From CAZGXM01 sp964529795 (GTDB lineage: Bacteria; Bacillota; JADQBR01), in assembly GCA_964529795.1 (NCBI GenBank), contig CAZGXM010000043.1:1-21792 (forward strand): a stretch of DNA of 21,792 bases, in the 5' to 3' direction. Of this stretch, positions 6,702-15,073 are shown piece by piece. How positions within the stretch are numbered: position 1 is the first letter of the stretch; every line of letters starts with the position of its first letter. The notes under the pieces were generated by a model. The model did no database searches and was not told the DNA's origin. It saw only the letters and a program-made list of their open reading frames with translations. The position numbers were made by a program, and so were the translations under genes.

Positions 6702-7520
6702 ATGGGTATGCTGGACGGTAAAAAGGCGGTAATTACAGGCTCGGGCCGGGGTATCGGCCGGGCGGCGGCGGAAATGATGGCCCGTGAAGGTGCGGCCGTG
6801 GTCATTAGTGACATCGACCCCGTGCCGGCGGCGGCGGCCGTAAAGGCTATCACCGCTGCCGGCGGGAGGGCGGTAAGCTGTGTGGGCGACGTCACCGACC
6901 CTGACTTTGCCGGAAAATTAATCGGTACGGCAGTCGAGAGCTTCGGGGGATTGGATATTTTGGTAAACAACGCCGGTTACACCTGGGACGGCGTTATTCA
7001 CAAGATGAACGACGAGCAGTGGCAGGCCATGCTCGACGTACATCTTACCGCATCCTTCCGGATGATCAGGGCGGCTGCGCCGTACATGCGCGAGGTGGGC
7101 AAGAAAGAAATGGCCGAAGGCAAACGGGTGATTCGCAAGATTGTCAATGTGGTATCCATTGCCGGCACAATGGGCAATGCCGGGCAGGCCAACTATTCTT
7201 CGGCCAAGGCAGGGCTGGTGGGCCTTACCAAGACGGTGGCCCGCGAATGGGGCAGGTTCAATATCAACTGTAACGCAGTGGCCTTCGGCGTAATCCAAAC
7301 TCGCCTCACCGATGAAAAGGAAAAGGGCGAGGTGTTTAGTGACAAGAAGATAGCCCTGGGTATTCCCAAAGAGGCGCGCAAGGCCTTATTGGGCGCTGTT
7401 CCCGTGGGCAGGGCCGGGACACCCGAAGAGGCTGCCGGCGGCATCTTTTTCCTGGTATCTCCTCTTTCCGATTATGTCACGGGTCATATCTTGCACGTAG
7501 ACGGCGGTATAGACATGTGA
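6702..7520 (+). CDS. SDR-family 3-hydroxyacyl-CoA dehydrogenase / 3-oxoacyl reductase
   Basis: 272 residues with a Rossmann fold. Seen: cofactor loop TGSGRGIG (12-19), Asp37 at the end of strand beta-2 (VVISDID), NNAG at 89-92, and the catalytic Ser152, Tyr165 and Lys169 (SIAG...YSSAK). The acidic residue at beta-2 suggests NAD rather than NADP, fitting an oxidative role: 3-hydroxyacyl-CoA to 3-oxoacyl-CoA for the thiolase. An extended segment at about 131-147 (EVGKKEMAEGKRVIRK) before the Ser strand is longer than in FabG and is known from larger-substrate SDRs. The C-terminus ends HVDGGIDM as usual. ATG 6702 is used; ATG 6708 is also possible. The leader hairpin upstream may control it. Confidence 0.9.
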   Translation: MGMLDGKKAVITGSGRGIGRAAAEMMAREGAAVVISDIDPVPAAAAVKAITAAGGRAVSCVGDVTDPDFAGKLIGTAVESFGGLDILVNNAGYTWDGVIHKMNDEQWQAMLDVHLTASFRMIRAAAPYMREVGKKEMAEGKRVIRKIVNVVSIAGTMGNAGQANYSSAKAGLVGLTKTVAREWGRFNINCNAVAFGVIQTRLTDEKEKGEVFSDKKIALGIPKEARKALLGAVPVGRAGTPEEAAGGIFFLVSPLSDYVTGHILHVDGGIDM

Positions 7521-7558
7521 CAAGTAATATTTCAATATTTCCAGGGAGGGGTACTGAT

Positions 7559-8667
7559 TTGGAGCTCTATAACGAAGAACACAGGGTATTTCGCCAGACT
7601 TTTAAAAGATTTATACAGAAAGAAATAGAACCATACCTGGACGAGTGGGAGGAAAAAGGAGAAGTTCCCCGCTCCATGTGGAAAAAAATGGGCGACCAGG
7701 GGTACCTGTGCCCCTGGCTGCCCGAGGAATACGGCGGGGCCGGGGCGGGGTTTCAGTATTCCGTGATAATTAATGAGGAACTGTCCAGGGCCAATGCCGG
7801 TATCGGCGTCGGTTTGCACAGCGATATCATTGCTCCTTATATTTACAGTTACGGTAACGATGAGCAGAAGAAAAAGTGGCTGCCGGGGTGTTGTGCCGGC
7901 GATATTATACTATCCGTTGCCATGACCGAGCCCAATACGGGCTCTGACCTGCAGGCGGTTAAAACCACTGCTGTTAAAGACGGTGATGAATATATAATAA
8001 ACGGTCAGAAGACTTTTATCAGCAACGGTATTTGCGCCGATTTGGTCATTGTCATCTGCAAGACAGATACGCAGGTAAGGCCGCCTTACAAGGGTATCAG
8101 TTTGATTGTGGTGGAAGACGGTACGCCGGGTTTTACCAGACGCAAACTCAACAAAATGGGCATGCACAGCCAGGATACCGCCGAACTGTTTTTTGAAGAC
8201 TGCCGCGTGCCGGTAGGTAACTTACTCGGCGAAGAAGGGAAAGGTTTTATTTATTTGATGGAAAAATTGCAGCAGGAGCGGCTGGTATCGGTGGTATTTT
8301 CCCAGTGCCTGGCCGAGCGCATGCTGGAAGATGCCGTAAAGTACGCCAAAACCCGCCAGGCTTTCGGCAAACCCATAGGAAAATTCCAGCACAATGCTTT
8401 TAAGATTGCCGAGATGGCCACCGAGGTAGAACTGGGGCGGACGTTTCTGGATAGCCTGGTGGCCGACCACATTGCCGGGAAGGATATCGTGAAAAAAGTT
8501 TCCATGGCCAAGTGGTGGGTTGGCGAGATGGCCAACCGGGTGGCCTACAACAGCCTGCAGTTATACGGCGGCTACGGCTACATGGACGAGTACCCCATCA
8601 GTCGCCACTACCGCGACGTCAGGGCGCATACCATCTTTGCCGGCACATCCGAGATTATGAAGGTGAT
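7559..8667 (+). CDS. Acyl-CoA dehydrogenase, long-chain (LCAD/IVD-like) type, 3' end lost in assembly gap
   Basis: FAD flavoenzyme that makes the 2,3-double bond of an acyl-CoA, passing electrons to ETF. About 370 residues are visible: N-terminal helices (ELYNEEHRVFRQTF), the FAD loop (VAMTEPNTGSDLQAVKTTA), ARTRQAF-like YAKTRQAFGKP, and LQLYGGYGYMDEYPISRHYRD. The C-terminal motif is IFAGTSEIMKV, with Ala where medium/short-chain enzymes have the catalytic Glu; instead Glu in AERMLEDAVKY aligns with the helix-G base of LCAD and isovaleryl-CoA dehydrogenase. I prefer TTG 7559 (8 nt after AGGGAGGG at 7543-7550, giving the family-like start M-ELYNEEH) over GTG 7517, which overlaps the SDR stop. 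The run of N starts roughly ten codons before the expected end. Confidence 0.9.
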
Positions 8668-8767
8668 NNNNNNNNNNNNNNNNNNNNNNNNNNNNNNNNN
8701 NNNNNNNNNNNNNNNNNNNNNNNNNNNNNNNNNNNNNNNNNNNNNNNNNNNNNNNNNNNNNNNNNNN
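8668..8767. other. Assembly gap of exactly 100 N
   Basis: A round run of 100 N is the usual placeholder for a gap of unknown size. The left edge stops inside the acyl-CoA dehydrogenase and the right edge lies two bases before the ligase ATG. The real distance could be some tens of bases or include extra genes such as electron-transfer flavoprotein genes. Confidence 0.99.
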
Positions 8768-8769
8768 CT

Positions 8770-10434
8770 ATGGCATTACAGAAATTAACAGAAGAACAGA
8801 AAAATTATTATTCTGTGATTAACGCGGAAAGTGTCAAATTTTTAAGGGAGAGGTACAACAAAATCAACCGCTGGGTGATTGCAGATTTGCTCAAGCGCAG
8901 CGCGTACAGGTACCCGGATAAAAAGGCGCTTATCTTTAAAGACATGACTTATACTTATTCCGAACTGGAAGAAGAGTGCAACCGCTTTGCCAACGCCCTT
9001 TTGGACATGGGCCTCCAACGTTACGACCGGGTAGCCATACTGGCGCATAACACCGCACATCACGTGATTACCTGGTTGGGCACGGCCAAGGCGGGCGGTA
9101 TTTACCTGGCAATCAACTACTTACTGAGGGGAAAAGATATAAGTTACTGTATTAATCATTCCGAGAGCAGATTTTTTATCGTCGAGGACGCCCTTTACGA
9201 TCTGGTCAAAGATGTCCTGGATGACATGCCCGGCGTGCAAACTCTCATCTGGTCGGGCCAGGGAGCAGGTAAACCGGCGCCGGAAAAATTTCTGTCCTTT
9301 GACGATTGGTACAAAAAGTACCCTGCCGAGGAACCGGATATAGACCTGTATATCGAGGACCCGGTGCAGATGACCTATACCAGCGGGACGGAAACTTTGC
9401 CCAAAGGCGTGATTCTCAACAACCAGGCGCTTTTGTCCGAGTATATGGGTTGCATAATCGACGGGGAATATACAACCGGAGAGATAAACCTTAACGCCTT
9501 GCCGATATACCATTGCGCCCAGAGGGATGTCTTTTTAACTCCCTGTTTCTGGATCGGGGCGACCAACGTGTTATTGTTGCAGGCCGACCCGAAGGGTATC
9601 ATGGAAGCCATCCAGGAACACAAGGTTACCATGTTTTTTGCCCCTCCTACCGTGTGGATCGGTATTTTACGCCACCCGGATTTTGAAAAGTACAATTTAA
9701 GTTCGGTGCAGAAAGGCTATTACGGCGCTTCCATCATGCCGGTGGAGGTCTTGAAAGAGTTGCTTAAACGATTGCCGACCTGCCAGCGTTTCTATAACTA
9801 TTACGGGCAGACCGAACTAAGCCCGTATCACACCGTCCTCAAACCGGAATACCAGATTTCCAAGCCGGGTTCTGCCGGGCAGGGAGGTCTTAATATGGAA
9901 ACGCAGCTGATGGATGGAGAAGGTCGCGCCGTGAAGATTCCGGGAATATCCGGAGAAATCTGCGGCCGGGGCCCGCATGCCATGTTGATGTATTTCAAAG
10001 AGCCGGAAAAAACGGAAAACGCCTTTGCGTACGGGTGGTTCCACAGCGGTGATATCGGTGTTCTGGACGGGGACAATTTTGTTTCGGTGGTGGACCGCAA
10101 GAAAGATATGGTGAAGACAGGCGGTGAAAACGTGCCCACCAGGGAGGTGGAAGAGGTCATTTACCAGGACCCGCGGGTATCCGAAGTTGCGGTGGTGGGC
10201 CTGCCGCACGAGAAGTGGGTGGAAGCCGTTACGGCGATTGTTGTTCCCAAGGTGGGGCAGGAAATAAAGGCGGGAGAACTGGAAAGTTTGTGCCGGGAGA
10301 ACCTTGCTCCCTTTAAAGTGCCCAAGAGCTTTGTCTTCGTGAATGAACTGCCTAAAACGCCCAGCGGGAAGATCCTGAAGAGAGATTTGAGAAAGCAGTA
10401 TGAAAAACATTATCACAAAACAACTAGCGGCTAA
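8770..10434 (+). CDS. AMP-forming acyl-CoA ligase (synthetase)
   Basis: 554 residues, ANL superfamily. Seen: P-loop-like motif YTSGTETLPKGV (about residues 203-214), A5-type motif FYNYYGQTELS, the A7 region (YGWFHSGDIGVLDGDN), the hinge DRKKDMVKTGGENV and the C-terminal catalytic lysine motif TPSGKILKRDLR. It activates a carboxylic acid with ATP and CoA, which is the entry step to the beta-oxidation genes upstream. Glu-Thr-Leu in place of the common Thr-Thr-Gly in the P-loop motif is noted; similar variants occur in fatty-acid ligases. Start ATG 8770 is the first codon after the gap, so its ribosome binding site is unseen. The last codons and stop lie in the bidirectional terminator. Confidence 0.92.
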   Translation: MALQKLTEEQKNYYSVINAESVKFLRERYNKINRWVIADLLKRSAYRYPDKKALIFKDMTYTYSELEEECNRFANALLDMGLQRYDRVAILAHNTAHHVITWLGTAKAGGIYLAINYLLRGKDISYCINHSESRFFIVEDALYDLVKDVLDDMPGVQTLIWSGQGAGKPAPEKFLSFDDWYKKYPAEEPDIDLYIEDPVQMTYTSGTETLPKGVILNNQALLSEYMGCIIDGEYTTGEINLNALPIYHCAQRDVFLTPCFWIGATNVLLLQADPKGIMEAIQEHKVTMFFAPPTVWIGILRHPDFEKYNLSSVQKGYYGASIMPVEVLKELLKRLPTCQRFYNYYGQTELSPYHTVLKPEYQISKPGSAGQGGLNMETQLMDGEGRAVKIPGISGEICGRGPHAMLMYFKEPEKTENAFAYGWFHSGDIGVLDGDNFVSVVDRKKDMVKTGGENVPTREVEEVIYQDPRVSEVAVVGLPHEKWVEAVTAIVVPKVGQEIKAGELESLCRENLAPFKVPKSFVFVNELPKTPSGKILKRDLRKQYEKHYHKTTSG

Positions 10435-10455
10435 AGCCGCTCGTTGTTTTGTGAT
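10412..10455. terminator. Bidirectional terminator spanning the ligase stop codon
   Basis: A 20-nt arm (10412-10431) and its complement (10436-10455) with a single mismatch and a 4-nt loop TAAA. The GC core AGCGGC/GCCGCT is flanked by an A-rich side (ACAAAACAAC) and a T-rich side (GTTGTTTTGT), so it works in both directions, between the plus-strand ligase and the minus-strand ACAD remnant. The loop contains the ligase TAA stop. Confidence 0.85.
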
Positions 10456-10472
10456 ACAACCAAATAAATCAA

Positions 10473-10944
10473 TTATTTAAACAACCTTCGCGCAATGGTC
10501 AGCTTTTCCGCTTCCTTGGCGCCCTCATAAATTTCCAGTATCTTGGCGTCCCTGTAGAACCTCTGCCTCCGTGTATGCGCCGGCGCATATGGCCTCGCCG
10601 TTGACCAGGGGCGGCAGGTACTTGCGTTTTTGCTCTTCGGTGCCGTATAACAGTATGTTCTCCGCCCCGAAGGTCGCGGCCACCACCACGAGTCCCATGC
10701 CCAGGTCCACCCTGGAGAGTTGCTCGGTGATAAGCGCGTTTTCAAAAAATCCTGCCCCGGGCCCGTCGTATTCCTCGGGGATCATGACGCCCACCAGCCC
10801 TGCTTCGCAGGCCTTTTGCCAGATCTCTCTGGGGTATTTCTCCTCCCGGTCGTATTCCTGGGCAACGGGTTCAAATTCGTTCCGGGCAAATTTGTAAGCG
10901 GTGTTTAGCAGTATCCTCTGTTCTTCGGTTAATTCAAAATTCAT
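10473..10944 (-). pseudogene. Acyl-CoA dehydrogenase with a large internal deletion
   Basis: The minus strand begins with a sound gene: GGAGGG ribosome binding site near 10951-10958, ATG at 10942-10944, then a canonical ACAD N-terminus (MNFELTEEQRILLNTAYKFA, later MIPEEYDGPGAG and GEAICAGAYTE). At about 10575 the sequence jumps, in a shifted frame, to the extreme C-terminus of an ACAD (RFYRDAKILEIYEG, then LTIARRLFK and TAA at 10473-10475). Some 230 residues, including most of the FAD/substrate domain, are missing, so the product cannot be active; the original frame runs out within 14 codons of the join. The C-terminal IYEG motif carries the Glu base of short/medium-chain enzymes, so it was a different subtype from the intact ACAD in the cluster. 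Confidence 0.88.
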
Positions 10945-11045
10945 GAGTTTTTCCCTCCTTTTGGTTTTAAATCGGTTCAAAAAACTGTCCCCAATTCAAC
11001 AGTTATATGCCATAGCAGCAAATAAAGATTAAGGAGAGACAACCT

Positions 11046-11417
11046 ATGTTTAAAAAAATGTTCAAATTTGTTATGATAGTGATGTTATCACATACTTTTT
11101 CATATTATATAGCTGGTATTATTGCTCAATTATTTCTTGGTGCGAGTGAGTTTTATCCACCTTCTATTAATGCGATTATTTATTTAAAAGACCCACATGT
11201 TAGTTCACTACAATTATTGATATTACCGGCACAATTATTACGAGGCTTATTGTTCGGTTTAGTTTTATTTCCGTTCTTATCCGAAATATTAAAATATGGA
11301 AAATGGAAAGGCTCGTTTTTAGTAGGGGGTATTGTTCTAACTGTAGGTTACATTGCCGCCTCCTGGAAACATCTCAAGCTGGGTACCGTAAGAATTTCCA
11401 GCACAACTTTTGTTTAA
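11046..11417 (+). CDS. Small hypothetical membrane protein, C-terminus probably replaced
   Basis: 123 residues, AT-rich compared with the catabolic cluster, with a good AAGGAGAG ribosome binding site before ATG 11046. Three or four hydrophobic segments are visible: about 7-31 (FVMIVMLSHTFSYYIAGIIA), 54-74 (LQLLILPAQLLRGLLFGLVL) and 92-106 (FLVGGIVLTVGYIAA). After residue 106 the text turns hydrophilic and repeat-like (SWKHLKLGTVRISSTTFV) and stops in the middle of what should be the membrane part, while base composition changes. I think the gene has lost its 3' part by recombination. No known function. Confidence 0.55.
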   Translation: MFKKMFKFVMIVMLSHTFSYYIAGIIAQLFLGASEFYPPSINAIIYLKDPHVSSLQLLILPAQLLRGLLFGLVLFPFLSEILKYGKWKGSFLVGGIVLTVGYIAASWKHLKLGTVRISSTTFV

Positions 11418-11486
11418 AAATCCGTTGGATATTTTTCCCGTACGCTCATTTGTCACTTAGACCCCTTGTTTTCATGTCTAATTTTA

Positions 11487-11514
11487 TGGGTCCATTATAG
11501 AGTATGGACACCCA
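11487..11514. promoter_or_regulatory. Dyad upstream of the regulator gene, candidate operator
   Basis: TGGGTCCAT (11487-11495), 8-nt spacer, ATGGACACCCA (11504-11514): nine paired bases with one extra A in the right arm. It lies about 100 nt upstream of the ATG of the MalT-like regulator. It might be an autoregulatory site, or part of a decayed mobile element. Confidence 0.35.
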
Positions 11515-11612
11515 TCTCTGAAAAACATGGTAGCCCATACAGCATTGTTTTTGTGCGATATATCATCGTGCAACAAAAGTTGAGTAAACAAGAAATTAGA
11601 GTAGGGATTCAT

Positions 11613-14600
11613 ATGTCTAGCCGGGTTTCTATTTTTCAAAAAAAGATAAGCTGCCCTTTGATTTCTCCCAAGGTCTTGCTGCGCTCGCAATACAACAGCT
11701 GGGCGGAAGATTTAATTGCTAACAAGCTTGTAGTGTTAACGGCCCCGGCAGGTTATGGCAAGACAACTTTTCTCACCTGCGCCGTTAAATTCCTGCTGGG
11801 AGAAGATTCTGTTCTTGATGATAGTCACTCTGTTCCAGGCCTTTCGCAGTGCCATATAGCTTGGTATTCCCTGAGCGAGGAAGACAGCCTGATTTCTGTT
11901 TTTTTTGCTCACCTGGTTGAAAGCTTGCGCCGGGCTGTGCCCGGTTTTGGCCGGCAGACGCAAAGAACCCTCTACAGCGTTGCCGATGCCGCGCGCGAAT
12001 ATAATTTAATCGCCGGCCAGCTCTGTGAGGAACTTTGGCAATGGGAGGGCCGGAGCGAGAAAAAGCATGTGATAATTGTTTTTGATGATTATCACCTGGG
12101 CGAAAAGACGAGGGAGATTAAGGAGGTTTTAGAGCAGCTACTGACGGAAAGCCCTCCTTTTGTTCATTTCTGCCTGTCAGGGCGCACAAGGCCGCAGCTT
12201 CCGCTTCAGAGCTTGGGGCTCAAATACCCTGTTAAGGAAATAGGCGTAGCCGAGTTGAGTTTCACCCCGGCAGAAATTCAAGCCCTGTTCGAAAAAAAGT
12301 TCAACCTGAACATCTCGGATTATCATATTCAAGAAATTGTACGGCAAACCGAAGGCTGGCCGGCGGGGGTCGTCCTTACCGCCCAGGTGCTTCAGGGCCG
12401 GCCCTTACAACAATATGACAATATTTTCACTTCTGCAGTGGTACATAAAGAAAAGATATTTGAGTATTTTGCGGAAGAAGTTCTGCATCAACAACCACCT
12501 TTCATTCAGGAGTTCCTCACTGAATCGGCCCTGTTAAAAAACCTTACTCCTGAAGCGTGTGAAGCAATTTTCGGCTTGAAGAACGCCGGTGAAAAGATAA
12601 AGAAGATTTATGCCTCTGGCTTGTTCCTGATAGTGGTGGAAGAAGGGGAAGGCAGCGTATACCGCTTTCACCGTTTATTTGCTAACTATTTAAGGAAAGT
12701 CCTAAACCAAACAAAAGGTGCGGAATATATTAAAAAAATTCACTTAAAAGCCGCCTGGTATTATGAAAAGGAAGGGCAGTTGGATACAGCTCTTGACCAC
12801 TTATGGGCTGCGGGAGATGCTATGGGGGCGGTTGCGTTTATTAAGCGGTATGCACAGGATCTGCTTGACCGGGGCTATATAGACCAAGTTCGCTACTGGC
12901 TGGAGCGGGTTCCCGGGGATTTGCAGGATGACCCTTACTTTTTTTACTTGAAGGGCTTTATCCACCAGCACAGCGATCACCCTCTCGCGCTCTCTTGTTT
13001 TGAAAAGGCGAGCAGGACCTTTGCGAGGCAGGGAAAGACGCACCTGCTGGTCCGCAGCTTGATTTACATGACTACAATTTACAGCTTGCAAAACCGTGTC
13101 GATAAGGTAACGGAAACGGCTTCCCGGATACCCCTTGTCTCGGCGCTAACGCGGGATTCCTGGTCCCGGGGTGTGCTGGTGGTTTCTACCCTGTGCCAGT
13201 CCGCTTGGAATGACAACTTGCGCCGCGCCCAGTGGTTGATTAAGCTGGCCCAGCGTTTTACTCTGGAACCGGATTGGCGGTGGGCCATGCTTGCCTATTC
13301 CTGCATGGTTTATTACCGGCTTGGCGAGCTGGATCTTGCCCGCCGCTATATTACGGAAGCCCTGTCAATGCCGGTTGTCTACAGCAATGACGTATGGCGG
13401 GGGATGGCTCTAATTCTTTACCATGTCGTCCTTTACTCGCAGGATGACGAGGGGGAAGGCAGCAAGGTTCGGGAAGAGCTCTGGGAGATCGGGGAAAAAT
13501 ACAGCTCCTTCTATTATATGGCTTATGCAGAGCGGGCCCGGGCTTTTCCTTATCTTCACAAGGGGCAGTGGGAAAAGGCGGAGGAGCTGTTCCGCTCATC
13601 CCTTTACTTTTTTAGCCGCGCCGGCAATGAAGCAATGGCGTTGATAACCAAATTGGACCTTGCCTTATTGGCCTCCTGCCGGGGGAGGGCCGCCCAGGTC
13701 TTGGAAGACGCCCGGAATGCTTTTCAGGAACTGTGTTCCCTGCACTGCGGCCAGGGCCTGCTGGAGTTGGGGCAATCTTTATTGGGGGTAGTAGCCCGGG
13801 AGGCCGGCGAACTAAGACTAGCCGAAGATATGTTGCTCGCCTCGGCCAAGACAAGCACAAGAAAGGGAGCAAAGCAAATTTTGGCCGGAACCTACATGCA
13901 TTTGTCCCGCCTTTACCACCAGGGGGGCCAGACAAAAAAGGGGGACAGCTACCTCCGGCAGGCCCTGCATCTGGCCGAGGCCAATCGCTATGTGGTTTTT
14001 TGGGATTGGTACCGCCCGACAATTCTCCAGCAGTGCCTCTATGCTGTCCAAAAAAATATTTGCCCGGAATATGCGAACCACCTGCTACAATACTGGTTTA
14101 AAGAAGAGCAAAAGGAGGCAGCCAAAGGGGAGCAGGTTAAGCTAGCGTCTAAAGATATACCAGTAGAAGTATACTGTTTTGGTAACTTCGAAGTGGTAGT
14201 AGGGGGTAAACCTATCCCTGTTCATGCCTGGAAAACGCGAAAAGTTCAGGGGCTGTTTAAGTACTTGATTCTGCAGGGGGGCAGGCGTCTACCCCGCGAG
14301 CAGCTGATGGAAATATTTTGGCCGGAAGCGACCCCACAGGCAGCTTCCGCCTCTTTGCGGGTTTCTCTCAGCAGGCTGCGAAACGCTTTGAATTTTTTAA
14401 AGCAAGAGGGAATGGGCGCTTCTTTTTTACTCGGTGAAGGTAAAGGGTACCTGTGGTTCAGGAACGAGAAAGCTTCTTTTGTGGATATTTTTCGCTTTGA
14501 GGATTATATAAAAGAAGGAAACAAACAACTTTCCCTGGGCAATATTGAGCGGGGCAGAGAACTGCTGGAAAAAGCGCGAGGCCTGTTCCGAGGGCAGCTG

Positions 14601-14966
14601 CTCACGGATGATTTGTATGCTGAATGGGCAATTTCAGAACAGGAGAGATTTGATATTCTTTTCATAGAGCTCCTCCTGTGCTTAGGGAAGATATACAGCC
14701 AGTCCCTGCCGGGAAGAGCCGGGCTGCTTCGCAAAGCCGTTGAGTGCTTTGAGCGGGCCCTTGCTTTAAATCCGTACCGGGAGGATATCTACCTCAAGCT
14801 AATGAAAACCTACCTGGCCGCCGGGGAGAAAGCCGAAGCAATGCGTATTTATCAAAAATGCTCGTCCATGCTCAAAAAAGAATTTGACTTGCAGCCGGGA
14901 AAAGAACTGCAGCTACTTGTAAAAAAGATAAAAGAGGGACGTACAGACAGAGTAAATACAAACTGA
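11613..14966 (+). CDS. MalT-like STAND ATPase transcriptional regulator with C-terminal winged helix and BTAD domain
   Basis: 1117 residues. Order: N-terminal NTPase of the MalT/STAND class with Walker A APAGYGKTT (44-52) and Walker B VIIVFDDYH (153-161); a sensor-like FCLSGRTRPQLPL segment; a winged-helix region near 290-400; a long TPR-like superhelix (about 420-840); then an OmpR/SARP-type DNA-binding domain (about 848-945, EVYCFGNFEVVVGGKPIPV) and a bacterial transcriptional activator domain (about 955-1110). MalT proteins usually end in a LuxR HTH; here the SARP-type module replaces it. ATP binding and ligand sensing by the helical repeats would switch DNA binding. I use ATG 11613 because the family begins close to its LRSQ/Walker A region; 49 upstream codons are open but unlike protein. 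Its likely target is the surface-protein gene downstream, by proximity. Confidence 0.88.
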   Translation: MSSRVSIFQKKISCPLISPKVLLRSQYNSWAEDLIANKLVVLTAPAGYGKTTFLTCAVKFLLGEDSVLDDSHSVPGLSQCHIAWYSLSEEDSLISVFFAHLVESLRRAVPGFGRQTQRTLYSVADAAREYNLIAGQLCEELWQWEGRSEKKHVIIVFDDYHLGEKTREIKEVLEQLLTESPPFVHFCLSGRTRPQLPLQSLGLKYPVKEIGVAELSFTPAEIQALFEKKFNLNISDYHIQEIVRQTEGWPAGVVLTAQVLQGRPLQQYDNIFTSAVVHKEKIFEYFAEEVLHQQPPFIQEFLTESALLKNLTPEACEAIFGLKNAGEKIKKIYASGLFLIVVEEGEGSVYRFHRLFANYLRKVLNQTKGAEYIKKIHLKAAWYYEKEGQLDTALDHLWAAGDAMGAVAFIKRYAQDLLDRGYIDQVRYWLERVPGDLQDDPYFFYLKGFIHQHSDHPLALSCFEKASRTFARQGKTHLLVRSLIYMTTIYSLQNRVDKVTETASRIPLVSALTRDSWSRGVLVVSTLCQSAWNDNLRRAQWLIKLAQRFTLEPDWRWAMLAYSCMVYYRLGELDLARRYITEALSMPVVYSNDVWRGMALILYHVVLYSQDDEGEGSKVREELWEIGEKYSSFYYMAYAERARAFPYLHKGQWEKAEELFRSSLYFFSRAGNEAMALITKLDLALLASCRGRAAQVLEDARNAFQELCSLHCGQGLLELGQSLLGVVAREAGELRLAEDMLLASAKTSTRKGAKQILAGTYMHLSRLYHQGGQTKKGDSYLRQALHLAEANRYVVFWDWYRPTILQQCLYAVQKNICPEYANHLLQYWFKEEQKEAAKGEQVKLASKDIPVEVYCFGNFEVVVGGKPIPVHAWKTRKVQGLFKYLILQGGRRLPREQLMEIFWPEATPQAASASLRVSLSRLRNALNFLKQEGMGASFLLGEGKGYLWFRNEKASFVDIFRFEDYIKEGNKQLSLGNIERGRELLEKARGLFRGQLLTDDLYAEWAISEQERFDILFIELLLCLGKIYSQSLPGRAGLLRKAVECFERALALNPYREDIYLKLMKTYLAAGEKAEAMRIYQKCSSMLKKEFDLQPGKELQLLVKKIKEGRTDRVNTN

Positions 14967-15028
14967 ATTAACTGTTAAACAAAGTGTTACATCTATGTTA
15001 CGCCTGTGTTGCGTTTGATTATTATAAT

Positions 15029-15060
15029 ACTGCCTTGAAAAAGGCAGTTCTTATTTTTTT
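15029..15060 (+). terminator. Intrinsic terminator after the BTAD regulator
   Basis: ACTGCCTT (15029-15036), GAAA tetraloop, AAGGCAGT (15041-15048), then TCTTATTTTTTT. A TATAAT lies at 15023-15028 just ahead, but without a good -35 and with the hairpin at its expected start point, so I do not call a promoter. Confidence 0.85.
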
Positions 15061-15073
15061 GGAGGATTAAAAA

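Noticed and set aside
8512..8767. In-frame extension of the ligase frame upstream through the run of N
   Set aside because: It lies in a wrong frame of the ACAD gene and passes through N; the ligase begins at ATG 8770.
10975..11000. ACTGTCCCCAATTCA motif, like REP-associated sequences in related genomes
   Set aside because: Only one copy in the window and no partner arm; cannot be supported.
11466..11612. 49 extra codons before the BTAD regulator
   Set aside because: Composition unlike protein, overlaps the dyad, and MalT-like proteins start close to the ATPase domain.
13612..14101. Proline/glycine-rich frames on both strands inside the regulator gene
   Set aside because: Low-complexity shadows of the TPR-coding region.
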